Shown one piece after another: positions 25,736 through 34,265 of a stretch of 64,000 nucleotides of DNA (position 1 is the first letter of the stretch; every line of letters starts with the position of its first letter). Where the stretch lies: positions 92,985 to 156,984 of the forward strand of contig NZ_JADMOP010000004.1 in the NCBI RefSeq assembly GCF_015558785.1, given 5' to 3'. A model generated the notes under the pieces. It saw only the letters and a list, made by a program, of their open reading frames with translations, made no database searches and had not been told where the DNA came from. This stretch comes from Collinsella aerofaciens (GTDB lineage: Bacteria > Actinomycetota > Coriobacteriia > Coriobacteriales > Coriobacteriaceae). Position numbers and translations under genes: made by a program.

Positions 25736-28057
25736 TTAGATATTGGTGCCGAGTCGGTATGCCGCACGGACCGCTTCGAGCACACGGCCGGGCGCAAACC
25801 CATCGCCGATGTTATGCAGCTCGTCAGCGGCGTGCGTCTGCTGCAGTTTGTAGAACAGCGCGTCGTCGGGGTGTCCGCCGCAGGCAATGATTACCAAGTC
25901 GCAGGTTAGCTCGAGTGACTTCCAGTCGTTGCCGATTTTGGGTGCAAGCGGGTTTTCGACGTTCTCGGGCAAGACCGGTGACCACGAGACGTAGGGGTCG
26001 GGAACGTTTTTGTGGCAGTTGCGACTCAAGTGGAGACGCGCACACCTCGATGGGGCTCCAGACTCGCGTTTGCCGCCGACTTCCGCGCGCTCGACGCGTG
26101 TCATATTGAGGAGCCGCACATTGCGTCCCCTGAGCGTATGGAGTAGGTGGCCGCGATTTGCCGTGCAGGCGCCCTGCATCATGTGAGGCAGCATTTCAAT
26201 TACGCTGACCTGTGGTATGCCGTGTTCGACGGTGAGCCATTGGGCAACCTCGCAGCCCACGGCCCCTCCGCCAATGATGGTGACGGTTTTGGCGTTGCCA
26301 AGCAGCGCGGGTTGGCGCAGTAGCTGCGTTGCCAGCACGGCATGACCCGATGCTGCAAGCTCCGTAAGACCGGGGATGGGCGGTATTGCATTGGAAGTGC
26401 CTGTCGCGCACACGATTGCGTCGAAGCCTGCTTTTGCAAGATCTTCGGCGCGTGCTGCCCGTCCAAGTTCGAGTGTCAGGTTCCCGTTGGGTTTTTCTGC
26501 CTGCTCGCGCACCTGTCGAACAAGATATGATCGGTAGTTATCGAGGTCGAACTTGATCCGGGCGGCGCTGGCGGAGAGGAGTTTTCCTCCAAGTTCATCT
26601 TCGGCATCGATGAGCTTTACGTCGTGGCCACGACGCGCGGCGATTAGCGCACAGACCATCCCAGCGGGTCCGGCTCCTATCACCGCTATGCGTTTGGGTT
26701 CTTTGGCGGGAGCGGGTGTCTGGGGCATGAGGTATTCAAAGCTGCAGCGTGGATTGACGGCACACTGCGGATGGCCCCCTTCGACAAACTCGTTGAGGCA
26801 TCCTTCCTGGCATCCGATGCAGGGGCGAATATCTGTCACGCGACCGGCGTACGCCTTGTTAGGCCACTCGGGATCCGCAAGCAGCGGGCGTCCGAGCATG
26901 ATCATATCGGCGTCGCCATTGCGAAGGGCGCGTTCGGCAATGTCGGGGTAGCCCAACTTACCCACCGCGACAACGGGTACGGGAAGGCCGGCATTGGAGC
27001 GGATATTGTCGGCGGCAAAGCGCTCTCGAACGGCGCGCGCCACGGGAACGAAGCAGCCTGCGGGCATGCTCGCAGGCGGGTGGGGCATCCACCAGTTGTC
27101 ATAGCAACCAAGGTCGACGTCAAAGATGTCTACTCCCGCCGCCACGAGCTCTTCCATATAACCCAGGGTCTGTTCGACTGTGCGGCCGCCGCGCATGCGT
27201 CCCAGATAGGTCGAATTCATGACCTGCTCGTCATAGGTTTCCTCGAGTGCAAGCGAAAGGTCGATGCGGTACATGATGGGGTAGTCGGGCCCAACGCGGC
27301 GACGGATTTCTTTGATCATATCGAGGCCAAACTGACGCCAATCGGCATAACGTCCGAGCTTGCGATGGTTAAAGGCGGGGTTTCCGAGCTGCTCGATAAG
27401 ATAACCCTCGTGCCCGTGCAAATAGACGCCATCGATGCCCATGGCATGAGCATCGGCCGCCGCTTGGCCGATATTGTTTACGATACGGCGCAGCTTTTGG
27501 TCCGAGAGGCGCATGCATGGAATGGCGGGGATGTAGTAGTTAGGCAAGAAACTCGCCGAGACCGGAAACTTCTTTTGCGTGATGAGGCATTGCGGGTTGC
27601 CCACGCGGCCGAGTCCGGCCGTAAGCTGGACAAAAATGCGCGATCCGAAGGCATGGACACCTTGGGCAAGGTCGCGCCAGCCTGCCATAACGGTTCGGCT
27701 TCGATCGATGCGCGGGAAATAGGTGAGCTTGTCCAGCTCGGTGACCGTGGTATCGATGCCGTGGCTTACCGGCACGAGTCCTGTTGTGATGAGGCCGCAG
27801 CCGCCTTTGGCGCGGGCGAAAAAGTACTGCAGCATCATGCCACTGGGGCGGCCAGTTTCCTCGCACATGTCGATATTGCCCATCGGTGCCATGACAATGC
27901 GGTTTTTGACGGTGAGCTTGTTAATTTTGATGGGAGAGAAGAGCTTGTCAAAAGGATAGAGCTCTTGTGTCATGCGGGACGATCCGCAACCGGAATTTTT
28001 GGCGGGCCAGCTGTCGAATGAGTCGACGAGTTGCTGCACCAGTACGTCTTTTCCCAA
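25736..28057 (-). CDS. NADH:flavin oxidoreductase with Fe-S and FAD/NAD domains (2,4-dienoyl-CoA reductase-like)
   Basis: About 773 residues from a TTG at 28057 with AAAGGA 7 bases upstream; an ATG at 27973 (MTQELYPF) is the alternative and lacks an RBS. Residues about 35-390 form an old-yellow-enzyme TIM barrel (FSPIKINKLTVKNRIVMAPMG, HGHEGYLIEQL, DMIMLGRPLLADPEWPNKA). Next is the 4Fe-4S motif CIGCQEGCLNEFVEGGHPQCAVNP, followed by FAD (IAVIGAGPAGMVCALIAARRGHDV) and NAD (VTIIGGGAVGCEVAQWL) domains. Relatives reduce dienoyl-CoA, trimethylamine, bile-acid or enoate substrates. It is about 100 residues longer than many homologues. First gene of the aconitase X operon. Confidence 0.85.
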   Translation of the reverse strand: MGKDVLVQQLVDSFDSWPAKNSGCGSSRMTQELYPFDKLFSPIKINKLTVKNRIVMAPMGNIDMCEETGRPSGMMLQYFFARAKGGCGLITTGLVPVSHGIDTTVTELDKLTYFPRIDRSRTVMAGWRDLAQGVHAFGSRIFVQLTAGLGRVGNPQCLITQKKFPVSASFLPNYYIPAIPCMRLSDQKLRRIVNNIGQAAADAHAMGIDGVYLHGHEGYLIEQLGNPAFNHRKLGRYADWRQFGLDMIKEIRRRVGPDYPIMYRIDLSLALEETYDEQVMNSTYLGRMRGGRTVEQTLGYMEELVAAGVDIFDVDLGCYDNWWMPHPPASMPAGCFVPVARAVRERFAADNIRSNAGLPVPVVAVGKLGYPDIAERALRNGDADMIMLGRPLLADPEWPNKAYAGRVTDIRPCIGCQEGCLNEFVEGGHPQCAVNPRCSFEYLMPQTPAPAKEPKRIAVIGAGPAGMVCALIAARRGHDVKLIDAEDELGGKLLSASAARIKFDLDNYRSYLVRQVREQAEKPNGNLTLELGRAARAEDLAKAGFDAIVCATGTSNAIPPIPGLTELAASGHAVLATQLLRQPALLGNAKTVTIIGGGAVGCEVAQWLTVEHGIPQVSVIEMLPHMMQGACTANRGHLLHTLRGRNVRLLNMTRVERAEVGGKRESGAPSRCARLHLSRNCHKNVPDPYVSWSPVLPENVENPLAPKIGNDWKSLELTCDLVIIACGGHPDDALFYKLQQTHAADELHNIGDGFAPGRVLEAVRAAYRLGTNI

Positions 28058-28093
28058 TGAGGTTCCTTTCAGATGTTGACAAGGTAACAAAGC

Positions 28094-28121
28094 AGTTTAC
28101 GTCTAAATGTTTAATAGTCAA
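28094..28121 (-). promoter_or_regulatory. Promoter candidate for the oxidoreductase-aconitase X operon
   Basis: On the minus strand TTGACT (28116-28121), 16 bp spacer, TAAACT (28094-28099). The GTTGAC/GTCAAC inverted pair at 28075-28080 and 28117-28122 could be an operator. The -10 match is only moderate. Confidence 0.4.
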
Positions 28122-28279
28122 CAACAAAGGTATGAGTTCGGTGAAGGAAAAAAGACTCAATGAGCGTCGGATGGCAAGTTGTGTCGCGACATTAGCTCCC
28201 AGCTAATGAATTTGAACTCGCTGCCTCCTACGATGTGCTGTGTGCCGGCACGGTAGCCGGATCGTGGGAAGGATGCATA

Positions 28280-28723
28280 ATGGCAAAAGAGGGAAAGAAG
28301 CCGATCGGCAAGATCATTCTGGGTGTCATCGTGGTGCTTGTTGTTGCCGGCGTCGTAGGTTCTATGGGCGGTAACTCGTCTGATTCGTCTACGGGTGATG
28401 CAGCAAAGCCTGCCGAACAGACTCAGCAAGTCGAGGAGCAAAAAGAGGCACAAGAACCCTATACGGTTTCGGATGAGGCCGGGGATGCGTCTAATCAGTT
28501 CGCGTATAAGATCACTGGCACATTGACCAATAATACGGATAAAGAGCAAAGCTACATTCAGATTGAGTATGTTCTGTATGACGCAGACGGCAATCAGGTG
28601 GGAACGGCTCTTGCGAACACCAACCATCTCAAAGCGGGCGGCACCTGGAAGTTCGAAGCGATGAGCACGGTATCTCCCGACCAGGTTGCCAGCTGGGAAC
28701 GTTCTGACGTGAGCGGTTTTTAA
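28280..28723 (+). CDS. Membrane-anchored FxLYD-domain protein
   Basis: 147 residues from the ATG at 28280 (GGAAGGATGC upstream). A single N-terminal helix (IGKIILGVIVVLVVAGVVGSM, residues 9-29) is followed by a Ser/Asp/Glu/Gln-rich spacer. The C-terminal beta domain (ITGTLTNNTDKEQSYIQIEYVLYDADGNQVGTALANTNHLKAGGTWKFEA) is of FxLYD type. Such domains are extracytoplasmic and common in Gram-positive lipoproteins. No lipobox cysteine is present, so it is anchored by the helix. It is upstream of an HTH-kinase pair. Function unknown. Confidence 0.72.
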   Translation: MAKEGKKPIGKIILGVIVVLVVAGVVGSMGGNSSDSSTGDAAKPAEQTQQVEEQKEAQEPYTVSDEAGDASNQFAYKITGTLTNNTDKEQSYIQIEYVLYDADGNQVGTALANTNHLKAGGTWKFEAMSTVSPDQVASWERSDVSGF

Positions 28724-28770
28724 CTAGAATTAAAAACATGGTTACTATGCGAGCTGGGGGGTGAGGCCAT

Positions 28771-29193
28771 ATGCCCGATAAGAAGCTAACCGAAGAGTTG
28801 CTCAACGAGCTGCTCGATGCTCCGAGTATCGAGGGCTATATCAAAGAGCACGACTTTACCGCCCCGTCGCTTTCGGGGTATCTGAAACAGCTTTTGGAAG
28901 AAAAGGGGCTGGAGCGTTCGCGCGTGGTGCGTATGGCCGACCTCAACGAGACGTTTGGCTATCAGATCTTTACCGGTGCGCGGCATCCGAGCCGCAATAA
29001 GGTGCTGCAGATTGCCTTTGCCATGGCGCTGACGCTCAAGGAGACCAACCGCGCCTTGACGGCGGCGGGCGTCAATGTCCTCAACTGCAAGGACCGCCGT
29101 GACGCCATCATCATTTTCTGTATCGATCGTGGCTGCAGCCTGCAAAAGGTGAACGAGGAGCTGTATCGCTTTGGTGAAGAGACGGTGAGCTAA
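28771..29193 (+). CDS. XRE-type helix-turn-helix regulator
   Basis: 140 residues; GGGGTGAGG precedes the ATG. The central SGYLKQLLEEKGLERSRVVRMADLNETFGYQIFTGARHPSRNKVLQIAFAMALTLKETNRALTAAGV is a Cro/C1-like HTH with the second helix in the VVRMADLNETFGYQIF region. The C-terminal DAIIIFCIDRGCSLQKVNEELYRFGEE is conserved in regulators that sit next to Ser/Thr kinase genes. It is followed 86 bp later by exactly such a kinase, so the two may form a phospho-controlled regulatory pair, an inference from adjacency. Confidence 0.7.
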   Translation: MPDKKLTEELLNELLDAPSIEGYIKEHDFTAPSLSGYLKQLLEEKGLERSRVVRMADLNETFGYQIFTGARHPSRNKVLQIAFAMALTLKETNRALTAAGVNVLNCKDRRDAIIIFCIDRGCSLQKVNEELYRFGEETVS

Positions 29194-29237
29194 CAGCTAG
29201 CTGCCGGCGGAAGCGGTGTTCACGATATTTAGAACGT

Positions 29238-29273
29238 GCAGGGCACGGGCGTCATGGGGCGTCCGTGCCCTGC
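29238..29273 (+). terminator. Terminator-like hairpin between HTH and kinase genes
   Basis: GCAGGGCACGGGCG - TCATGGGG - CGTCCGTGCCCTGC, a 14 bp stem with one mismatch, followed by GTTATT. It ends 6 bases before the kinase ATG and would hide the region where an RBS should be. Confidence 0.6.
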
Positions 29274-29279
29274 GTTATT

Positions 29280-30662
29280 ATGGACGCTATGGATACTCAG
29301 AGCCCAACATATTCCGATGATGAGCTGACTGCTGCGCTCGCCGGACACCTGGCGTCACTTGAGCGTGATGACAGTTATCGCGTAGACCGTGTGCTCAAGC
29401 ACTCCGACGTCGAGACGACCGAGCTCGTGTACTTTGAGGGCTCCGGCGGAGGATCTCTTGGCCCCTTTGTTCGCAAGCGCATCGACGCGTCGGCCCAGAT
29501 TGGCGGGGCGTATGAACGCCTGTTTGCGGCCCAGCATGCTGGGCGACGTTACGAGCACTTGCCTCGGATTGTCGATTGCCGCCGCGTGGGCGACGAGCTT
29601 TGCGTGGTCATGGAATACATCGAAGGCGAAACGCTCGGGGCCCTGGTGGGGCGTTTGGGTGCGACGCCCGATTATGCTTGTGAGCTGTTTGGCGCCCTTT
29701 GTGATGCAGTTGCGGAGCTCCATGCCGGCTTTGCGTCGGCGGGGGAGATGGCCGCTCCGGTGATCCATCGCGACCTAAAGCCCTCGAATATCATCGTGTC
29801 GGGCGCAAACTATACGCCCGATACAGGCATGACGTTTTCATCGCTGGTGATTATCGATTTGGGAATCGCTCGCGTGTGGCGCGAGGGAGCCGATGCCGAT
29901 ACCGTTAAGTTTGGCACGCGTCCCTATGCGCCGCCCGAGCAGTATGGTTTTGGCCAGACGAGCGTGCGCAGCGATGTCTATGCGCTCGGTGCCCTGCTGT
30001 TCTTTTGTCTGACGGGGGCCGATCCCAAGCCAGGTCGGAACATACGCGAGCAATGCGAGGCACGTGACGTCCCCGCCTCGCTTGCCGATGTTATTTGCAT
30101 GGCGATGGCGCTCGATCCGGACAAGCGCTTTGCAAGCGCGAAGGCGCTAGGGCACGCTGCACGCGCATCGTATGCGTCGTCCGCGCCGAATGCTGCTTCC
30201 TTTCAAGAGCCTCCGGAGCGGCGAGCCGTGTGCCCTGCGCCCGTGCTCCCCACGGATCAGTCTCAGGGTGGATTGCCGTTGGTGCCTGAGCGCCCGAATT
30301 TACTCTCCCGCATTCCCGACACCGTTGGGCGCATTTGGAACGCATTCGTCTATCTTTCGCTACTTGTTTTCTTTGCCGGAAGCCATTTTGCCGTTTTTCA
30401 TCCTACGGGCGCCAACCAAAACTACCCGATGTGGTTTCTCGCGATTGAGTATTTTATCTTCGTCGACGGTCTCGTAGTGCTCATCCATTTTGTGATGCTC
30501 GACAAACGCCGCCTTCGCCGGCGGTTTGAGCTACTCGATAGATACCGCGGTAAAAAGCTTGCAAAGCTTTGGCTCAAGGCTATGGGTGTGCTCTTGTTGG
30601 CAATGATTATCATTGTTGCCATTGCAAACGCGACTGGCGTCGTCGATACCTCCGTCGCGTAA
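29280..30662 (+). CDS. Ser/Thr protein kinase with C-terminal membrane segments
   Basis: About 460 residues. Eukaryotic-type kinase motifs: a VRKRID lysine region (about residue 65), catalytic loop VIHRDLKPSNIIV (about 162), DLGIAR in place of DFG (about 195), and FGTRPYAPPEQYGFGQTSVRSDVYALG (about 215-240). After a Pro-rich spacer there are hydrophobic helices near residues 355-375, 390-410 and 440-460, so the kinase is membrane-tethered and lacks PASTA repeats. The start is uncertain: ATGs at 29280 and 29289 have no clear Shine-Dalgarno because the upstream bases form a terminator-like hairpin. Confidence 0.82.
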   Translation: MDAMDTQSPTYSDDELTAALAGHLASLERDDSYRVDRVLKHSDVETTELVYFEGSGGGSLGPFVRKRIDASAQIGGAYERLFAAQHAGRRYEHLPRIVDCRRVGDELCVVMEYIEGETLGALVGRLGATPDYACELFGALCDAVAELHAGFASAGEMAAPVIHRDLKPSNIIVSGANYTPDTGMTFSSLVIIDLGIARVWREGADADTVKFGTRPYAPPEQYGFGQTSVRSDVYALGALLFFCLTGADPKPGRNIREQCEARDVPASLADVICMAMALDPDKRFASAKALGHAARASYASSAPNAASFQEPPERRAVCPAPVLPTDQSQGGLPLVPERPNLLSRIPDTVGRIWNAFVYLSLLVFFAGSHFAVFHPTGANQNYPMWFLAIEYFIFVDGLVVLIHFVMLDKRRLRRRFELLDRYRGKKLAKLWLKAMGVLLLAMIIIVAIANATGVVDTSVA

Positions 30663-30667
30663 AAGAA

Positions 30668-30691
30668 AAAGGGCCCCAATTGGGGCCCTTT
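30668..30691. terminator. Bidirectional terminator
   Basis: AAAGGGCCCC - AATT - GGGGCCCTTT with flanking A and T runs, between convergent genes. Confidence 0.85.
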
Positions 30692-30701
30692 GACGTTGAT
30701 C

Positions 30702-31835
30702 TTAGATGCGGTTCATCTGGGTTGCAACCTTGTTGTACCAGTCCTGCCACGTGGGTGGGCAGTACTTTTTGGCGGCTGCCGGGGTAAGCGTGGAGTCATA
30801 GTTGGCGCCCAGGTAGGCAACGTGGGCAGAGACGCCCTCGCTCCAGCTACCAAAGCTCCGCCAGCCGCCGCCGCGGGCGCTCCAGCCCCAGGCGTTATAG
30901 GAGCCGGCACAATAGAGGCCCTTGCTGCTCTCGATGCAGGCGATGGCGGGAGACCAGCGAGGGTCAACACCGGTGTTCCAGGCTGCCACGGCAAAGTTGT
31001 AACCCTGGCCTGCCATGGGGGAGCCGGCGAGGTAGTTGTCGATGCGACTCGTCCACTCGTTGATAAACGAGTCGTAATCGGAGTTGCCGGTATTGGAGTT
31101 GTTCACCGTGGTGTCGATAGTGGTGTTGGCGTTATTGGCCTGGCTGTTGGAGTTGTTGCCGCTCACGCCCTCGCCCGAGAGCTTCTCGGCGGCAGCGGCC
31201 TTGTCGGCCTCGAGCTTGGCCAGCTCGGCGGCATTCTCCTGCTCGGCCTTTGCCTGGGCTTCGCTGCGAAGCTGCTGGGCCTGTGCCAGTGCGTCCTCGG
31301 CGGTTTTCTGCTCGGTCTCGAGTTGGGACTTGGCCTGCTCGAGCTCGGTCTTGTTCTGCTCGAGTTCGGTCTGCATCTTGTTGAGCTCTTCGATCTCGTC
31401 GACGCTCGAGCTCGTGATCTGGTTGGTGTACTTGCAGGTGGTGATGAACTCGCCCAGGCTCTGCGCGTTGACCAGGAAGCTCACGATGGGGTTGGTGCCC
31501 TTCTGGTACTTATACAGATCGCGCATGGCGGAGCTCGCCTTGGCCTGTTGATCGGGAAGTTCGGCTTCGATCTTCTCGATGCTTGCCTCGTTAGTGTCGA
31601 TTTGCTTCTGCAGATCCTCGAGCTTGGTGCGGGCTTCGTTGTAGGCACTCGTGGCGGTTTCGATTTTCTGCTGGGCAGCGGAAAGCTGATCCTGCGTTGC
31701 CTGCGAGGCGGCATAGGCTGCGACGGGGGAGAGCATCGGCGCGGCCGTCAGTGTAACGGCAAGCGCGGCGCTCGTGATGATACGAGCCGGCTTCGACGCG
31801 ATGAGCGCTGCGGTGCGATGGTTCGAATGCTGCAT
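30702..31835 (-). CDS. Secreted coiled-coil protein with lysozyme-like C-terminus
   Basis: 377 residues from the ATG at 31835 (GAGGGA 8 bases upstream). The signal peptide has a basic start, the hydrophobic core IITSAALAVTLTAAPMLS and likely cleavage after AAYA-A. Residues about 40-220 form a long coiled coil (TQDQLSAAQQKIETATSAYNEARTKLEDLQKQ, onward) like the CwlO/PcsB hydrolase regulators. A short Asn/Ser spacer follows. The C-terminal ~110 residues (INEWTSRIDNYLAGSPMAGQGYNFAVAAWNTGVDPRWSPAIACIESSKG) resemble a transglycosylase/lysozyme fold with a candidate catalytic Glu in ACIESS. It probably acts in peptidoglycan remodelling. Confidence 0.78.
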   Translation of the reverse strand: MQHSNHRTAALIASKPARIITSAALAVTLTAAPMLSPVAAYAASQATQDQLSAAQQKIETATSAYNEARTKLEDLQKQIDTNEASIEKIEAELPDQQAKASSAMRDLYKYQKGTNPIVSFLVNAQSLGEFITTCKYTNQITSSSVDEIEELNKMQTELEQNKTELEQAKSQLETEQKTAEDALAQAQQLRSEAQAKAEQENAAELAKLEADKAAAAEKLSGEGVSGNNSNSQANNANTTIDTTVNNSNTGNSDYDSFINEWTSRIDNYLAGSPMAGQGYNFAVAAWNTGVDPRWSPAIACIESSKGLYCAGSYNAWGWSARGGGWRSFGSWSEGVSAHVAYLGANYDSTLTPAAAKKYCPPTWQDWYNKVATQMNRI

Positions 31836-31894
31836 CCAGTCCCTCTGCAATCAATCGTAGGTTATGGTTCGAACGGTATTCTACTACTGCTTTC

Positions 31895-31944
31895 GACCTC
31901 AACTTGAACCTTAAAGGTTCCAAAGGGTCAAGTTGAACTTGAGG
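31895..31944 (-). promoter_or_regulatory. Nested palindromes upstream of the secreted coiled-coil gene
   Basis: The 234 bp gap 31836-32069 contains TTGAACCTTAAAGGTTC (near 31904-31920) and, further on, TCAAGTTGAACTTGAGG (31928-31944). The latter closely resembles the SoxR-type box (CCTCAAGTTAACTTGAGG) on the opposite strand. A further half site, AGTTCAACTT, lies at 31991-32000. The arrangement suggests binding of a MerR/SoxR-like regulator, but no such gene is in the window. Confidence 0.4.
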
Positions 31945-32069
31945 CTTTGGCTTTGACCTGCAGTTATGATGAATTGTTGAGAAACCATAGAGTTCAACTT
32001 TAACGTTACAGAGCTCTGTTTGAGAGGAGTTTTGGGCTGTAAAAGCCATCTCAACGTGGGGTTTTATAA

Positions 32070-32702
32070 CTACAGCGTGCCCTTCTGGCGAGCCTGCTCA
32101 ATCTCTTCGAGGGCCTCGGCGGGGGTGAACGAACAGGTGCCGTCGCCGAGTTTGATTACCTGGATATCGTCGCCGGCGTAGACCTCTCCGCCCTTTAGTA
32201 CCACGCCAAAAACGCCCTCGTGGGGAAAGATGCAGTCGCCGGCGAGATAGTAGATGGCACAGCGTGTGTGGCAGACCTTGCCGATTTGGCTGATTTCGAC
32301 AAGCACCTCGCTGCCAAGCTTGAGCTGTGTGCCCAAGGGGAGCGAGAGCAGGTTGATGCCCCGGGTTGTGAAGTTCTCGCCAAAGTCGCCCTCGTGCACA
32401 TCGAGCCCGCGCGCCTGCGCCGTCTGGATAGACTCTGCAGCTAAAAAGGAAACCTGGCGGTGCCAATGCCCGGCGTGCGCATCAGAGGCGAGGCCAAATT
32501 GCTCTATAACGGTGTCGTGCCCGTCGGCGACGGGCGACTTGCGCGTGCCCTTGTGTGCCGACGTGTTGATCGAGACAATGCGGGCGGGTCCGTTGTAGGC
32601 GTCGTTTGCCGTGCACAGGGGAGCGGTCGCTTTCGCACGTTCTGCCAGCTCGCGCCTCGCGGCATTGAGGATGGGATTATCGGTCGGATGGTCTTGGGGC
32701 AC
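32070..32702 (-). CDS. MOSC-domain protein
   Basis: 210 residues from a GTG at 32702 (GAAAGG 8 bases upstream). MOSC motifs include GLASDAHAGHWHRQVSFLAAESI, GDFGENFTTRGINLLSLPLGTQLKLG, ISQIGKVCHTRCAIYYLAGDCIFPHEGVFG and GGEVYAGDDI. The Cys of GKVCH is the conserved MOSC cysteine. Such stand-alone proteins (YiiM, YuaD types) are linked to molybdenum-cofactor sulfur transfer or detoxification of hydroxylated bases. No molybdopterin synthesis gene is adjacent, so the role is undetermined. Confidence 0.85.
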   Translation of the reverse strand: MPQDHPTDNPILNAARRELAERAKATAPLCTANDAYNGPARIVSINTSAHKGTRKSPVADGHDTVIEQFGLASDAHAGHWHRQVSFLAAESIQTAQARGLDVHEGDFGENFTTRGINLLSLPLGTQLKLGSEVLVEISQIGKVCHTRCAIYYLAGDCIFPHEGVFGVVLKGGEVYAGDDIQVIKLGDGTCSFTPAEALEEIEQARQKGTL

Positions 32703-32924
32703 GTGTGCGCCTTTCGCTCGAAGATGTCAATACACTGAATCCTACAACAATGGTAGGTTCATTGCCCGTTGTCATACAACGGTGAGCGCCGTCTTCGTGC
32801 TGGACGATTACGTCGATTGCCATAGATACGGTGGAGCTTTGGGCGCCGGCGGCTTGGCACGCTAGAATAAATCAGTTGCGCAAAGACCGCCCGTTGTATG
32901 GGCAGTTCATGATAGGAAGTTTCC

Positions 32925-34181
32925 ATGGCATTGCAGTTTACAGAGCGCGAGTTCATTCCCGTGCTGCTCGGTGGCGACATCAACGCCTACTCGGTGGCGC
33001 GCGCCTTCTACGAGGAGTACCAGGTCAAGAGTCTGGTCTTTGGCAAGTACCAGACGGGTCCCGCGTACCGCAGCCAGATTATCGACTACACGCCCAACGT
33101 GGATATCGATACCATGCCCGTGATGCTCAAAACCGTCAACGGCATTGCCCAAGCGCATGCCGATAAGACGATTGTCCTTGTGGGCTGTGGCGATAACTAT
33201 GTTGCCCTCGTGGCTCAGGCCAAGGATGCCCATGAGTTGGCGGATAACATCGTCGCGCCTTACGCTCCCTATAGCATGCTTGAACAGTGTCAGAAGAAGG
33301 AGATCTTCTACGAGCTGTGCGAGAAGCATGGCGTGCCCTATCCGCACACGTTTACCTTTACCAAGGCGATGCTCAATGCCCAGGGTGAGGCGCCTGCCGA
33401 AGTGCTCGACCAGATCGATTTTCCTTACCCGATGATTCTGAAGCCTTCCGACGGCATCATGTGGTGGCAGCATGAGTTCGAGGGCCAGAAGAAGGCCTAT
33501 GAGATTGCCGACCGCGCCGAGCTGGAACAGGTCATTCGCGATTCGTATGCCAGCGGCTACACCGACGATCTGATCTTGCAGGATCGCGTGCCCGGCAACG
33601 ACGAGTACATGCGCGTGCTCACTAGCTATTCCGACCGCAACGGCAAGGTGCGCATGATGTGCCTGGGCCATGTGCTGCTCGAGGAGCATCAGCCCCACGG
33701 TGTCGGCAACCATGCCTGTATCATTACCGAGCCCAACGACGAGCTCATGGGCGGCGTGCGCAAGTTGCTCGAGGACCTTCACTTTGTGGGCTATTCCAAC
33801 TTTGACGTTAAGTACGACGAGCGCGACGGCTCGTTTAAGTTCTTCGATTTCAACACGCGCCAGGGCCGCAGCAACTACTACGTTACCAACAGCGGCTTTA
33901 ACGTTGCCAAGTATGTGGTGGACGAGTATGTGTTCAACCGTCCGTTTGAGCCGGAGTTTGTGACGGCTCAGGACGAGGCCCTGTGGATGGTCGTCCCCAT
34001 GGGCGTCGTCGACAAGTACGTCAAGGATCCCGAGCTGCGCGCTAAGGTGCATCGCCTGGACAAGGAAGGCAAGGGCGCCGACCCTTCGTTTATGAAGGGC
34101 GACTTTGTCTTTAACCGCTGGCTGCGCATGTGGCACACCAAGCTGCGCCACTTTAAGCTGTTCAAGACGTATTACAAGTAG
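32925..34181 (+). CDS. ATP-grasp ligase, probable D-aspartate ligase
   Basis: 418 residues; AGGAAG precedes the ATG. The N-terminus EFIPVLLGGDINAYSVARAFYEEYQV and the core NDEYMRVLTSYSDRNGKVRMMCLGHVLLEEHQPHGVGN ... NFDVKYDERDGSFKFFDFNTRQGRSNYY strongly resemble Enterococcus faecium Asl, which adds D-aspartate to the lysine side chain of peptidoglycan precursors. ATP-grasp residues (ILKPSDG, QDRVPGNDE, FDFNTRQGRS) are intact. The next gene is an aspartate/glutamate racemase, which would supply D-Asp, so the pair forms a cross-bridge cassette. Assignment rests on recalled similarity plus context. Confidence 0.85.
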   Translation: MALQFTEREFIPVLLGGDINAYSVARAFYEEYQVKSLVFGKYQTGPAYRSQIIDYTPNVDIDTMPVMLKTVNGIAQAHADKTIVLVGCGDNYVALVAQAKDAHELADNIVAPYAPYSMLEQCQKKEIFYELCEKHGVPYPHTFTFTKAMLNAQGEAPAEVLDQIDFPYPMILKPSDGIMWWQHEFEGQKKAYEIADRAELEQVIRDSYASGYTDDLILQDRVPGNDEYMRVLTSYSDRNGKVRMMCLGHVLLEEHQPHGVGNHACIITEPNDELMGGVRKLLEDLHFVGYSNFDVKYDERDGSFKFFDFNTRQGRSNYYVTNSGFNVAKYVVDEYVFNRPFEPEFVTAQDEALWMVVPMGVVDKYVKDPELRAKVHRLDKEGKGADPSFMKGDFVFNRWLRMWHTKLRHFKLFKTYYK

Positions 34182-34265
34182 ATGAGCGCGGCGCCCGTCC
34201 GGTTTGCATCGGGCGGGCGCGGGTATGATACGCGCAATTGCGCAAGCGTCACCAAGGAGGCGGCG

